From NCBI RefSeq assembly GCF_018986915.1, contig NZ_CP076723.1, positions 310,001 to 374,000 of the forward strand: a DNA stretch of 64,000 nt, read 5' to 3'. The position numbers and the translations under genes are program-made. This DNA comes from Geomonas oryzisoli (lineage in GTDB: Bacteria; Desulfobacterota; Desulfuromonadia; Geobacterales; Geobacteraceae). Position 1 is the first letter of the stretch. The number at the start of each line of letters is the position of its first letter. The notes under the pieces were generated by a model. It worked only from the letters and a program-made list of their open reading frames with translations, did not search any database and had not been told where the DNA came from. Positions 18,743-25,907 of this stretch are shown piece after piece.

Positions 18743-19633
18743 ATGAACAAACTACGTCTTTTACCGCTGGTGGCGCTCTCCTGCCTGGTTGCGGCCCAGG
18801 CCCACGCCGGGTGGCAGGATACGCTCAACAACCTGATGAAGTCAGATTCCAAGGAAGGGAAGATCCTCTCCGGGGCCACCCAGGTACTCTCCTCGTCGCA
18901 GGAGATGACCTACCAGACCGAGTGCACCGTAGGCGAGAGCCTCGCCCTGGACAGCATGCAGCGCTTCGGCAAGCCGGTGCAGAACGAGGCGCTGCAGAAG
19001 TACGTGAACCTGGTCGGGAACGCGGTGGCCAGAAACAGCCGGCGCTCCACCATCCCGTACCGCTTCGTGGTGCTCGACAGCCCGGTACAGAACGCCTTCG
19101 CCGCCCCCGGCGGCATCGTCTTCATCAGTCGCGGGCTCCTCGATGTCCTGGACAACGAGGCGGAGCTCGCCGGGGTGCTGGCGCACGAGGTGGGGCACGT
19201 GGCCGAGAAGCACGCGCTGAAAAGCATCCGCCGCGCCCAGTTCCTGCAGGGTGCCAGCGCCATCACCGCCGCCACCATGAAGGGGAGCAAGGGGCAGCAG
19301 TTCGAATCGATGGTCGGCGACCTGCAGAACACCCTGTTCGACAAGGGGCTGGACCAGGGGATGGAGTACGAGGCGGACCAGGCGGCGCTGGAGACCACCT
19401 ACCGCACCGGCTACGACCCCGGCGCCCTGGTGAGCGTGCTGCAAAAGCTCAAGAAGCAGGAGGCAACCGCGGCGAAGAACGGTTCCTGGTTCTCGACCCA
19501 TCCGCCGCTGGACGAGCGTATCGCCAGGCTCTCGGCCCAGCTCGCCAAGTACCCCTCGGCAGGCTCGGTGAAGCTGCCGGCGCGGTTCGCGAAGTACGTG
19601 AAACCGGCCAAGGGTGGCAAAGCATCCAAGTGA
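18743..19633 (+). CDS. M48-family periplasmic zinc metalloprotease
   Basis: Protein of 296 residues with a signal peptide (LLPLVALSCLVAAQAHA) and a peptidase M48 domain. The zinc site HEVGH is at H148-H152 and the third ligand lies in MEYEAD (about 207-212); family motifs NAFAAPGGIVFISRGLL and STHPPLDERIARL are present. This is the architecture of LoiP/YcaL/BepA-type envelope quality-control proteases, without the TPR tail of BepA. Start has AAGGAGGGAGCC upstream. It is the last gene of the envelope operon, followed by a terminator. It supplies a second, unrelated protease activity beside the CHAT protein. Confidence 0.9.
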   Translation: MNKLRLLPLVALSCLVAAQAHAGWQDTLNNLMKSDSKEGKILSGATQVLSSSQEMTYQTECTVGESLALDSMQRFGKPVQNEALQKYVNLVGNAVARNSRRSTIPYRFVVLDSPVQNAFAAPGGIVFISRGLLDVLDNEAELAGVLAHEVGHVAEKHALKSIRRAQFLQGASAITAATMKGSKGQQFESMVGDLQNTLFDKGLDQGMEYEADQAALETTYRTGYDPGALVSVLQKLKKQEATAAKNGSWFSTHPPLDERIARLSAQLAKYPSAGSVKLPARFAKYVKPAKGGKASK

Positions 19634-19639
19634 TGTGAA

Positions 19640-19677
19640 GACAGTCATAGCCCCGACAACGGGGAACGATTACTGTC
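19640..19677 (+). other. Nested inverted repeats in the 3' untranslated region
   Basis: GACAGT (19640-19645) pairs with ACTGTC (19672-19677) and encloses a perfect small hairpin CCCCG-acaa-CGGGG (19651-19664). The structure sits 6 bp after the M48 stop and 13 bp before the operon terminator. It could protect the 3' end or belong to a small RNA. Confidence 0.45.
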
Positions 19678-19689
19678 ATCGCTGTGGCA

Positions 19690-19722
19690 AGGGCAGGCTC
19701 AAAAAGCCTGCCCTTTCTTTTT
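19690..19722 (+). terminator. Rho-independent terminator of the envelope operon
   Basis: Perfect stem GGGCAGGCT / AGCCTGCCC with a CAAAA loop, followed by TTTCTTTTT. Confidence 0.9.
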
Positions 19723-19780
19723 GTTGTTCTTTCTTCTTTCTGAGACATGGGTACAATTGCCCAGACTATGGTAAAATTAA

Positions 19781-19810
19781 TTGCACTTTGTTAGCCACCT
19801 GTCATATATT
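19781..19810 (+). promoter_or_regulatory. Candidate sigma70 promoter for the binding-protein/kinase/regulator operon
   Basis: TTGCAC, 18-bp spacer, TATATT in an AT-rich stretch, about 110 bp upstream of the start at 19923. Confidence 0.5.
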
Positions 19811-19922
19811 TGCTTACTATATCATGTGACAAAGACTGGAAGTCGCCCCGGCAATGACAGTTGGCAGCATATGGCAGCCGTCTATAGACCCCGCACAAGC
19901 TGCGCCGGACCTAAAGGAGTGG

Positions 19923-20930
19923 ATGCTGAGAGCCGCGCTGATAGTGATACTGTGCCTGTGCCTGGCCGGATGTCAGCGCCCCGTGCAGCACCAGACGGGG
20001 GCGCCCCTCCCTCTGCGTCTGGCCTATGCCACCCAGCATGACTGCGCGCTGGTTCACATCGCCGTCGCCCGTGGCTTCCTGCGGGAAGAGGGGCTGAACG
20101 TCGAAGCGCACACTTTCGGCTACGGCAAAGAGGCCCTCCAGGCGGTGCTGGATGGGAAGGCGGATCTGGCCACCGTCGCCCAGACACCGGTCACCTTCGC
20201 GGCCCTGCAGGGTGAGAGACTTTCTCTGTTGGCGAGTATCTTCACTTCGAACAACAATCACGTCATCATTGCCGACCGTAAAAGTGGCGTCGTTCGCCCC
20301 GGCGATCTGAAGGGACGGCGCGTCGGGGTCATCCCCGGAACCACCACCCACATGTTCCTTTCGTCCTTTCTTATCGCCAACGGCTTGAGCATCGAGGATG
20401 TCGTCCCGGTTTCCGTGCCCCCGGAGCTGATGCAGGGTACCCTCCTCTCCGGCGAGGTTGACGCGGTCTCCACCTGGAGCCCCATCGGGAAGATCATCAC
20501 CGGGAGCCTTGGCGGCAGAGGTGTCGTCTTCAAAGACCCCTATATCTATACCGAGACCTTCGTTATCGCAGGGAAGAGCGCCTATGTGGCAGCCAACCAG
20601 GAGACGGCGCGGCGGCTTTTGCGCGCCCTGGTCCGCGCAGAGGAATTCGCTTCCGCCCATCCCGGGGAGGCCCAGGCCATTGTGGCCTCCACCTCGTACA
20701 TTCCCGAGCCCGTGGTCTCGGAGTGTTGGAGCGAGAGCTCGCACAAGGTAACCCTCGATCACGCGCTGCTGATAGCGCTGGAGGATGAGACGCGCTGGGT
20801 CGCTAAGCTCGGCCTCGTGCGTGAGGCCCGTATGCCCAATTACTTGGAGTACATCGACCCGCGTCCGCTCTTGTCGGTGAAGCCCGAGGCGGTCGAACTG
20901 CAGGTGCTGAAACGTGACCTTCGCCCGTAG
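19923..20930 (+). CDS. NMT1/THI5-like (SsuA/TauA-type) substrate-binding lipoprotein
   Basis: A 335-residue lipoprotein starting MLRAALIVILCLCLAGC (lipobox LAGC). The rest follows the ABC substrate-binding fold of the nitrate/sulfonate/NMT1 family: LRLAYATQHDCALVHIAVARGFL, a KADLATVAQTP strand-loop and the hinge motif LKGRRVGVIPGTTTHMFL. The start at 19923 has AAAGGAG before it; the reading from 19854 is rejected because it would precede the signal peptide. No permease or ATPase gene is present. Instead it overlaps a sensor-kinase gene by 17 bp, so it is more likely a periplasmic ligand sensor for that kinase than a transporter part. The ligand is unknown. Confidence 0.85.
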   Translation: MLRAALIVILCLCLAGCQRPVQHQTGAPLPLRLAYATQHDCALVHIAVARGFLREEGLNVEAHTFGYGKEALQAVLDGKADLATVAQTPVTFAALQGERLSLLASIFTSNNNHVIIADRKSGVVRPGDLKGRRVGVIPGTTTHMFLSSFLIANGLSIEDVVPVSVPPELMQGTLLSGEVDAVSTWSPIGKIITGSLGGRGVVFKDPYIYTETFVIAGKSAYVAANQETARRLLRALVRAEEFASAHPGEAQAIVASTSYIPEPVVSECWSESSHKVTLDHALLIALEDETRWVAKLGLVREARMPNYLEYIDPRPLLSVKPEAVELQVLKRDLRP

Positions 20931-22854
20931 ACTCAGGATAATCTCGCTGCTCTCCTTCACCCTGCTGGTGATCGTGACGGGGCTACTGGCCTGGTCCTCG
21001 CGGGAGCTGGCCGTCACCGAGCGCAACCACGTCGTGGCTGATCAGATCCAGGCCACCGTGTTCCACCGGGTCACCATGCGCGACGAGTACTTCCTCTTCG
21101 GCCTGGAGCGCGCCAGGGAGCAGTGGTTCGCACTCAACGAGGCAGCCACCCGCCTGCTGGCACAGGGGCTGCCGCAGGTTGATGACCCCTCCGCCAAGCA
21201 GATCCTGGAGAGGAGCCGGCTCGATCTGGCCGATTCGGTGCAGATATCGAAGCGCCTGGTCGAACAGATGCGGCGGGTCCCTGTCGCCGATCCGGCCGTG
21301 GCGCATCACGACGAGTTCGCCAGCCGACTCTACAGCCAGATCATGCTCAGGGATTCGGCCCTGCAGCAGGAGGCGGTGAACCTGCAGCAGTATGCCCGGG
21401 ACCGCGTCCAGAGCGCCAGCGACCGGATGATCTACCTCACCCTGCTGCTCGTGGTCCTGATGGCGCTGGTGACCATCCTGAACTCGGCCTTCCTGAACCG
21501 GGTGCTGCACCGGCGCATGGCCGCCATCAAACGGGGCGCCGACGTCATCGCGGCCGGGGACTTGAGCCACGGCATCGAGGTCGAGGGGAACGACGAGCTG
21601 GCGGAACTGGCCAGGCTCTTCAACAGCGTGACCTCCCGGATCCGGGAGTACACCCAGGCCCTGCACGACAGCGAGAAACGCTACCGGATGCAGCTGCAGG
21701 AATTGGCCAACATCTACACCCACACCCCGGTGGGGCTCTTCGTCGTCGACCGCGACCTGCGCTACGTGCGTCTCAACGAACACCTGGCCAGGCTCAACGG
21801 TAAGAGCATCTGCGAGCACGTGGGGCGCCGCGTCGACGAGGTGCTGCCGCCTGAGGTCGCGGCCCGGATCATGGAGACGTGGCGCCCGGTCCTGGAGCGG
21901 GGTGAATGCGTCCTAAATGTGGAGGTGCAGGGGAGGGTTGATCCGACGGACCCGGTACTGCACCACTGGCTGGCAAGCTACCAGCCCCTCATCACCGAGG
22001 CAGGGGAGGTGACCGGGGTCATGGGCGTGGTACTGGATATCACCGAACGGAAGCTGACCGAGCAGATGCTGGCCGGGGCCCGCCAGCACCTGGAGGAGGA
22101 AGTGCAGCAGAGAACAGCGAAGCTGCAGCTCACCAACGAGCACCTGGTCCAGGAGATCGAGATACGCAAGAAGGTGGAGATTGAGCTGTTGGCCCAGCAG
22201 CAGAAGCTTCAGGCCATGTCCCTCGATCTGGCCATGGCCGAGGAACGGGAGCGCGACCGTATCGCAAGCGAGCTGCACGACCAGGTCGGGCAGCGGCTCA
22301 TCCTGGCCAAGCTCAAGCTGGACGCCCTGGCAAGCACCGTTCACGACGGCGAGTGCGAGATCGAGGCCGAAGCGGTAGGAGCACTGGTCCAGCAGACCAT
22401 ACAGGACATCAGGTCGCTCACCTTCCAGATCCGCCCACCGCTTCTGGCCAGCGCCGGCCTGGAGGCGGCCCTGCGCTGGCTCGGCGAGGAACTTCATGCG
22501 GATTTCGGGCTGGAAGCGGAGTTCAGCGACGACGGCACGGATAAGACCCTGCCCTACGAGATCCGTTCCACCGTGTTCCAGGCGGTCCGCGAGCTGATGT
22601 TGAACGTGATCAAGCATGCCGGCACCCTGCGCTGCCGGGTCGCGTTGTCCCGGCGGGACGGGTTCCTGGTGATTGCGGTCGACGACGACGGCGTCGGCTA
22701 CCGTGAGGAGCAGGATACGGCGGAGAGCAGAAGTGGCGGCTTCGGGCTCGCCAACGTGAGGCAGAAGATACAGCATCTGGGCGGGAGTTTTTCCATCACC
22801 AACAAGGATACAGGCGGGACCGTAGCCACCATCAAGGTGCCGCTGGGGATTTAG
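20914..22854 (+). CDS. Membrane sensor histidine kinase, NarL-group (HisKA_3), with HAMP and PAS
   Basis: Protein of 646 residues: membrane segment about 9-26, periplasmic four-helix-like region about 30-170, second segment about 172-194, HAMP about 195-250, PAS about 262-378, coiled coil about 385-440, HisKA_3 dimerisation region with phospho-acceptor H455 in ERDRIASELHDQVGQ, and HATPase_c with N-box ELMLNVIKHA and G-box DDDGVGY. This matches NarX/DegS-type kinases that pair with LuxR-type regulators, and such a regulator follows 18 bp downstream. The upstream overlapping binding lipoprotein probably presents the ligand to the periplasmic domain (inference). Confidence 0.92.
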   Translation: MTFARRLRIISLLSFTLLVIVTGLLAWSSRELAVTERNHVVADQIQATVFHRVTMRDEYFLFGLERAREQWFALNEAATRLLAQGLPQVDDPSAKQILERSRLDLADSVQISKRLVEQMRRVPVADPAVAHHDEFASRLYSQIMLRDSALQQEAVNLQQYARDRVQSASDRMIYLTLLLVVLMALVTILNSAFLNRVLHRRMAAIKRGADVIAAGDLSHGIEVEGNDELAELARLFNSVTSRIREYTQALHDSEKRYRMQLQELANIYTHTPVGLFVVDRDLRYVRLNEHLARLNGKSICEHVGRRVDEVLPPEVAARIMETWRPVLERGECVLNVEVQGRVDPTDPVLHHWLASYQPLITEAGEVTGVMGVVLDITERKLTEQMLAGARQHLEEEVQQRTAKLQLTNEHLVQEIEIRKKVEIELLAQQQKLQAMSLDLAMAEERERDRIASELHDQVGQRLILAKLKLDALASTVHDGECEIEAEAVGALVQQTIQDIRSLTFQIRPPLLASAGLEAALRWLGEELHADFGLEAEFSDDGTDKTLPYEIRSTVFQAVRELMLNVIKHAGTLRCRVALSRRDGFLVIAVDDDGVGYREEQDTAESRSGGFGLANVRQKIQHLGGSFSITNKDTGGTVATIKVPLGI

Positions 22855-22872
22855 CTGATAAAGGGGGCAGAG

Positions 22873-23523
22873 ATGAAGATGAAGATTTTGATAGCAGACG
22901 ATCACGCCATTGTGCGCCAGGGCCTGCGTGCCCTGATCGACAAAGAGGATGACATGATGGTGAATGCCGAGGCCGGGACCGGCGCCGAGGCGATCCGCCT
23001 GACCCGGGAGGAGCGCCCCGACATCATCGTGATGGACATCTCCATGCCGGACACCAACGGGATCGACGCCACCCGCAGCATCACCACCGCCTTCCCCGAG
23101 GTCAAGGTGCTGGCGCTCTCCATGGAGTCGGACCGCCGCTTCGTGGTCGAAGTGCTGAAGGCCGGTGCCAACGGCTACGTGCTGAAGGACGCCGCCTTCT
23201 CCGAGCTCGCCACCGCGATCCGCGCCGTCGCCGCCGGCGAGACCTACCTGCCCGCGCGGGTGACCACGCTGCTGATCAAGGAATACCTGCAGCGGATTCC
23301 CGAGGATGTACCCGCCACCTATGAGAACCTCTCGACGCGGGAGAGGGAAATCCTGCAGCTGATCGCCAACGGCTCCAACGCCAAGGAAATCGCCTTCGCC
23401 TTCGGCGTCAGCGTCAAAACCGTGGAAAACCAGCGCCACAGCATCATGAAGAAGCTCGATCTCTTCAGCGTCGCGGAGCTGACCAAGTATGCGGTGCGCC
23501 AGGGGTTGACCTCTTTGAAGTGA
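22873..23523 (+). CDS. NarL/FixJ-type response regulator
   Basis: A 216-residue DNA-binding regulator: receiver domain about 3-120 with acidic pair D9-D10, phospho-acceptor D55 in IIVMDISMPD and K105 in GYVLKDA; LuxR-type HTH about 150-212 (LSTREREILQLIANGSNAKEI, VSVKTVENQRHSIMKKL). It forms a two-component system with the preceding kinase, 18 bp upstream, with GGGGGCAGAG as ribosome site. Target genes cannot be told from the sequence. Confidence 0.93.
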   Translation: MKMKILIADDHAIVRQGLRALIDKEDDMMVNAEAGTGAEAIRLTREERPDIIVMDISMPDTNGIDATRSITTAFPEVKVLALSMESDRRFVVEVLKAGANGYVLKDAAFSELATAIRAVAAGETYLPARVTTLLIKEYLQRIPEDVPATYENLSTREREILQLIANGSNAKEIAFAFGVSVKTVENQRHSIMKKLDLFSVAELTKYAVRQGLTSLK

Positions 23524-23651
23524 TGACAGCCCGCCTCGGGCGGGCATGTGATATGCCGCAGTGGGAGCTGCCGATTGACCTATTTATTTGCGGGGGCAGT
23601 TAAACGCATACTGGCGTCGTCTGAGTAACAGAAGCGCGTCAGGAGCAGGAA

Positions 23652-23942
23652 ATGCCCACGAACACCGAACCGGAACAGGTCCGGGAAAACAGCACGTCCG
23701 AACCAGAGAATCTCGTCGATCTCAGTGCAGCTCAACCGGAGGAGGTGCGTGACTCCGTCGATGCCGCGGGCGGGCAGCCCGGCGACGCTTCCTGCGGCAC
23801 CCAGCCGTTGGTCCCCGCTTTTTCCATCTGCCTGGCGAGGAAACGTTCCTGCCCCTACGCCATGTCGTTCGGCCACCAGTACCTGTGCCGCCACCCCGAC
23901 CACGCCAAGTTCCTGGTTCCTTCCCCCAAACATAAAAAATAA
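23652..23942 (+). CDS. Small Cys-containing protein of unknown function
   Basis: A 96-residue product that I do not recognise. The N-terminal half is acidic and low-complexity (many E, P, S). The C-terminal half carries four cysteines and a conserved-looking block, CLARKRSCPYAMSFGHQYLC followed by RHPDHAKF, that could bind a metal. CAGGAGCAGGAA precedes the ATG. The block looks like a genuine protein motif and the gene stands alone between the two-component operon and the stress-gene cluster. No signal peptide. Confidence 0.6.
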   Translation: MPTNTEPEQVRENSTSEPENLVDLSAAQPEEVRDSVDAAGGQPGDASCGTQPLVPAFSICLARKRSCPYAMSFGHQYLCRHPDHAKFLVPSPKHKK

Positions 23943-24149
23943 CCTCCCCGCGCCTTCCTCCGCTGTTCCCGTCCCTCCCTGCTTGACACCACAGCAGCTC
24001 CCTATAAACTTGTCGAGTTTGTAAATTAACAAAATCTAATAATATTCACATCTCTCCTGTCAGCGCCCCATCGATCGCCAGCAGAGCGACCGCAGTCACC
24101 ATGCAACCTGCACCTTCGAGGCACAAGAGCATCGCTCAGGAGGTACGTC

Positions 24150-24329
24150 ATGAAACCGAGTACGAAAGAGCAAGGCAAAGGGAAAATGCATGAGTTGAAA
24201 GGACAGGTAAAAGAAACGGCTGGAAAGGCCACCCGCAACGTTTCAATGGAGCAACAGGGCAGGGGGGAAAAGATCACCGGCAAGGTCGAGAAGAACGTCG
24301 GTAAGGCGGAGAAAAAACTGGAGAAATAG
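24150..24329 (+). CDS. CsbD-family stress-response protein
   Basis: A 59-residue, very Lys/Glu/Gly-rich protein (MKPSTKEQGKGKMHELKGQV, then KETAGKATRN and KITGKVEKNVGKAEKKLEK), the two-repeat pattern of CsbD proteins, which are abundant small cytoplasmic proteins induced by general stress. CAGGAGGTACGTC precedes the ATG. It is first of four small genes on the same strand. An upstream TTGACA near 23982 with a TAAACT about 16 bp downstream may be the promoter. Confidence 0.85.
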   Translation: MKPSTKEQGKGKMHELKGQVKETAGKATRNVSMEQQGRGEKITGKVEKNVGKAEKKLEK

Positions 24330-24486
24330 TGCCGCACCTGGCCTGCCACCGGGTGGAAACCACGCTGAAGAAGGTGTCTTCGCGGCAGTTTCCGCGATGC
24401 CCCGGTGGTGGCTGCGGTCGCTCTGCTGGTGATCGCGGCGCTATGGGAGTGAAACCGGACGGTCGGTCAAAGAGGAGGTGTCTTAC

Positions 24487-24678
24487 ATGCCCTTGGTACA
24501 CGTAGTACTGGTGCTGATCGTGGTCGGGGTCCTGCTGTGGCTGGTGAACACCTACATCCCCATGGCCGGATCGATCAAGTCGATACTGAACGCGGTCGTC
24601 GTCATCGTGGTAGTGCTCTGGCTTTTGAACGTTTTCGGACTCATGGGCAACCTGACGAAACTCAGGGTGGGGAAGTGA
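24487..24678 (+). CDS. Small membrane protein, Thivi_2564 family
   Basis: A 63-residue protein made of two transmembrane helices (MPLVHVVLVLIVVGVLLWLV and an AVVVIVVVLWLLNVFG helix) joined by NTYIPMAGSIKSILN, the pattern of the Thivi_2564 family of small membrane proteins of unknown role. The start is placed at the ATG with AGGAGG 8 nt upstream; a GTG 9 bp earlier overlaps that site. It lies in a cluster with CsbD and another small membrane protein, suggesting a shared envelope-stress response. Confidence 0.78.
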   Translation: MPLVHVVLVLIVVGVLLWLVNTYIPMAGSIKSILNAVVVIVVVLWLLNVFGLMGNLTKLRVGK

Positions 24679-24733
24679 CAACAGGCACGAGGGGGCTCCC
24701 GCAGGCATGGGAAGGCTTCCAAAGGAGGCAGAG

Positions 24734-24883
24734 ATGCTTTGGACCATCGTAGTGATACTTCTGGTACTGTGGCTGCTTGGGCTGGTGACGAGCTACACCC
24801 TGGGTGGATTCATTCACCTGCTGCTGGTTATTGCCATCATCATCGTTATACTGAACCTGATACAGGGACGCAGGCCACTGTGA
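24734..24883 (+). CDS. Small membrane protein, lmo0937 family
   Basis: A 49-residue, two-helix membrane protein starting MLWTIVVILLVLWLLGLVTS and ending IIIVILNLIQGRRPL, the lmo0937-family pattern (small, often next to CsbD or YqaE-type genes). AAAGGAGGCAGAG precedes the ATG. Function unknown; the position within the stress cluster is the only clue. Confidence 0.8.
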   Translation: MLWTIVVILLVLWLLGLVTSYTLGGFIHLLLVIAIIIVILNLIQGRRPL

Positions 24884-24953
24884 TCAGTGGCGTTGCCGCA
24901 AGACAGGGCCGGGGCACGCCCCCGACTCGAACCGGTGCAAAGGGGGATCGCCA

Positions 24954-25796
24954 GTGAAAATCATGTTGACCGCAGTCGCAGTTCTTGTCGCATTGCCGGC
25001 CTTTGCCGCCGGTCCGGCCGATCCGGCCCAGGGCGGGATGCCGCAGATGGCGGACGCCGTGCCGGGTTCCCCGGGGTACATCATGAAGAGGCCCGTGGGA
25101 CGCCAGATGATGCGCTCCCCGCAGCACCTGCTGATGATGGCGTATCACAGAAACGTCGCCAACTTCGCCCGTCTCCTCGCCACGGCAGCGGACGAAGGGA
25201 CTACGGTTTCGCCGCAACTGGCACGGGCGGCGGTGGCGGAGATGCGGCGCAGCGTCGAGGAGATGGAGAAGTATCGTTCCGCCGTAGTGGGTGAGGTGCC
25301 ACCCGATCGGCAGCGCATGATGGACGAGCACCTGGTACAGGTGAAGACCCACCTGAGGGCGCTGGAAGAGCTGGTGCGGCAGGACCGCATCGACTCGGAC
25401 CAGGTGAAGCTGCATGTCGAGCCGATGCTGGCCGGCTGCGGTGCGCCGGGCTGCGCCCCCGGGAGAGGCGCCGGAGCCGGGTGGCGCGGCGGCTTTCCCG
25501 GACACGGTATGATGATGGAGAGCATGCTGCAGAAGGTAAAGGGACAGGATGCCGAGCTCGCGGCGCCGGTGCGCGAGATGGAGCAGGCCCCGCGTGAGAA
25601 AAAGGTGGACCTGCTCGCCGAGATCGTTGCCAGGATGGTACGGCAACGGGCCGAGATGACGCAGGAGATGGAGCGCAACCATCGGGAAATGATGCGCAGG
25701 ATGGGGCCGATGCCGCCGGAACAGATGGATCGCCCCGACGATGACGATGACGACGACCACGGCTGGAACAACGACGAGGACGAAGACGAGGATTGA
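24954..25796 (+). CDS. Exported Met-rich protein with poly-Asp tail
   Basis: A 280-residue protein starting at GTG (AAAGGGGGATCG upstream) with a signal peptide (MLTAVAVLVALPAFAAG). The mature part is helical and rich in Met, Arg and Glu (HLLMMAYHRN, GMMMESMLQK), has a central Gly/Cys patch (AGCGAPGCAPGRGAGAG) and ends in an acidic tail with seven consecutive Asp plus an EDEDED run. I do not recognise the family. Met clusters, the paired Cys and the poly-acid tail suggest metal or cation binding in the periplasm, perhaps a metal-stress chaperone. A strong terminator follows. Confidence 0.7.
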   Translation: MKIMLTAVAVLVALPAFAAGPADPAQGGMPQMADAVPGSPGYIMKRPVGRQMMRSPQHLLMMAYHRNVANFARLLATAADEGTTVSPQLARAAVAEMRRSVEEMEKYRSAVVGEVPPDRQRMMDEHLVQVKTHLRALEELVRQDRIDSDQVKLHVEPMLAGCGAPGCAPGRGAGAGWRGGFPGHGMMMESMLQKVKGQDAELAAPVREMEQAPREKKVDLLAEIVARMVRQRAEMTQEMERNHREMMRRMGPMPPEQMDRPDDDDDDDHGWNNDEDEDED

Positions 25797-25841
25797 CCGG
25801 TAACGGTGCGGCGCGTGCCGTACCGGACACGAGACACTAAG

Positions 25842-25886
25842 AGGCCGGCGCCTGGGAAGTTTTTCCAGCGCCGGCCTCTTTTTTTA
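25842..25886 (+). terminator. Rho-independent terminator
   Basis: Long stem GAGGCCGGCGC / GCGCCGGCCTC followed by TTTTTTT; ends the small stress cluster and lies between convergent genes. Confidence 0.92.
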
Positions 25887-25907
25887 CCCTCCACCGGGGC
25901 GCATATT

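Noticed and set aside
19638-19690. Riboswitch (for example a cyclic-di-GMP type)
   Set aside because: The hairpin follows a stop codon and precedes a terminator with no gene directly downstream under its control, and no known aptamer consensus is visible.
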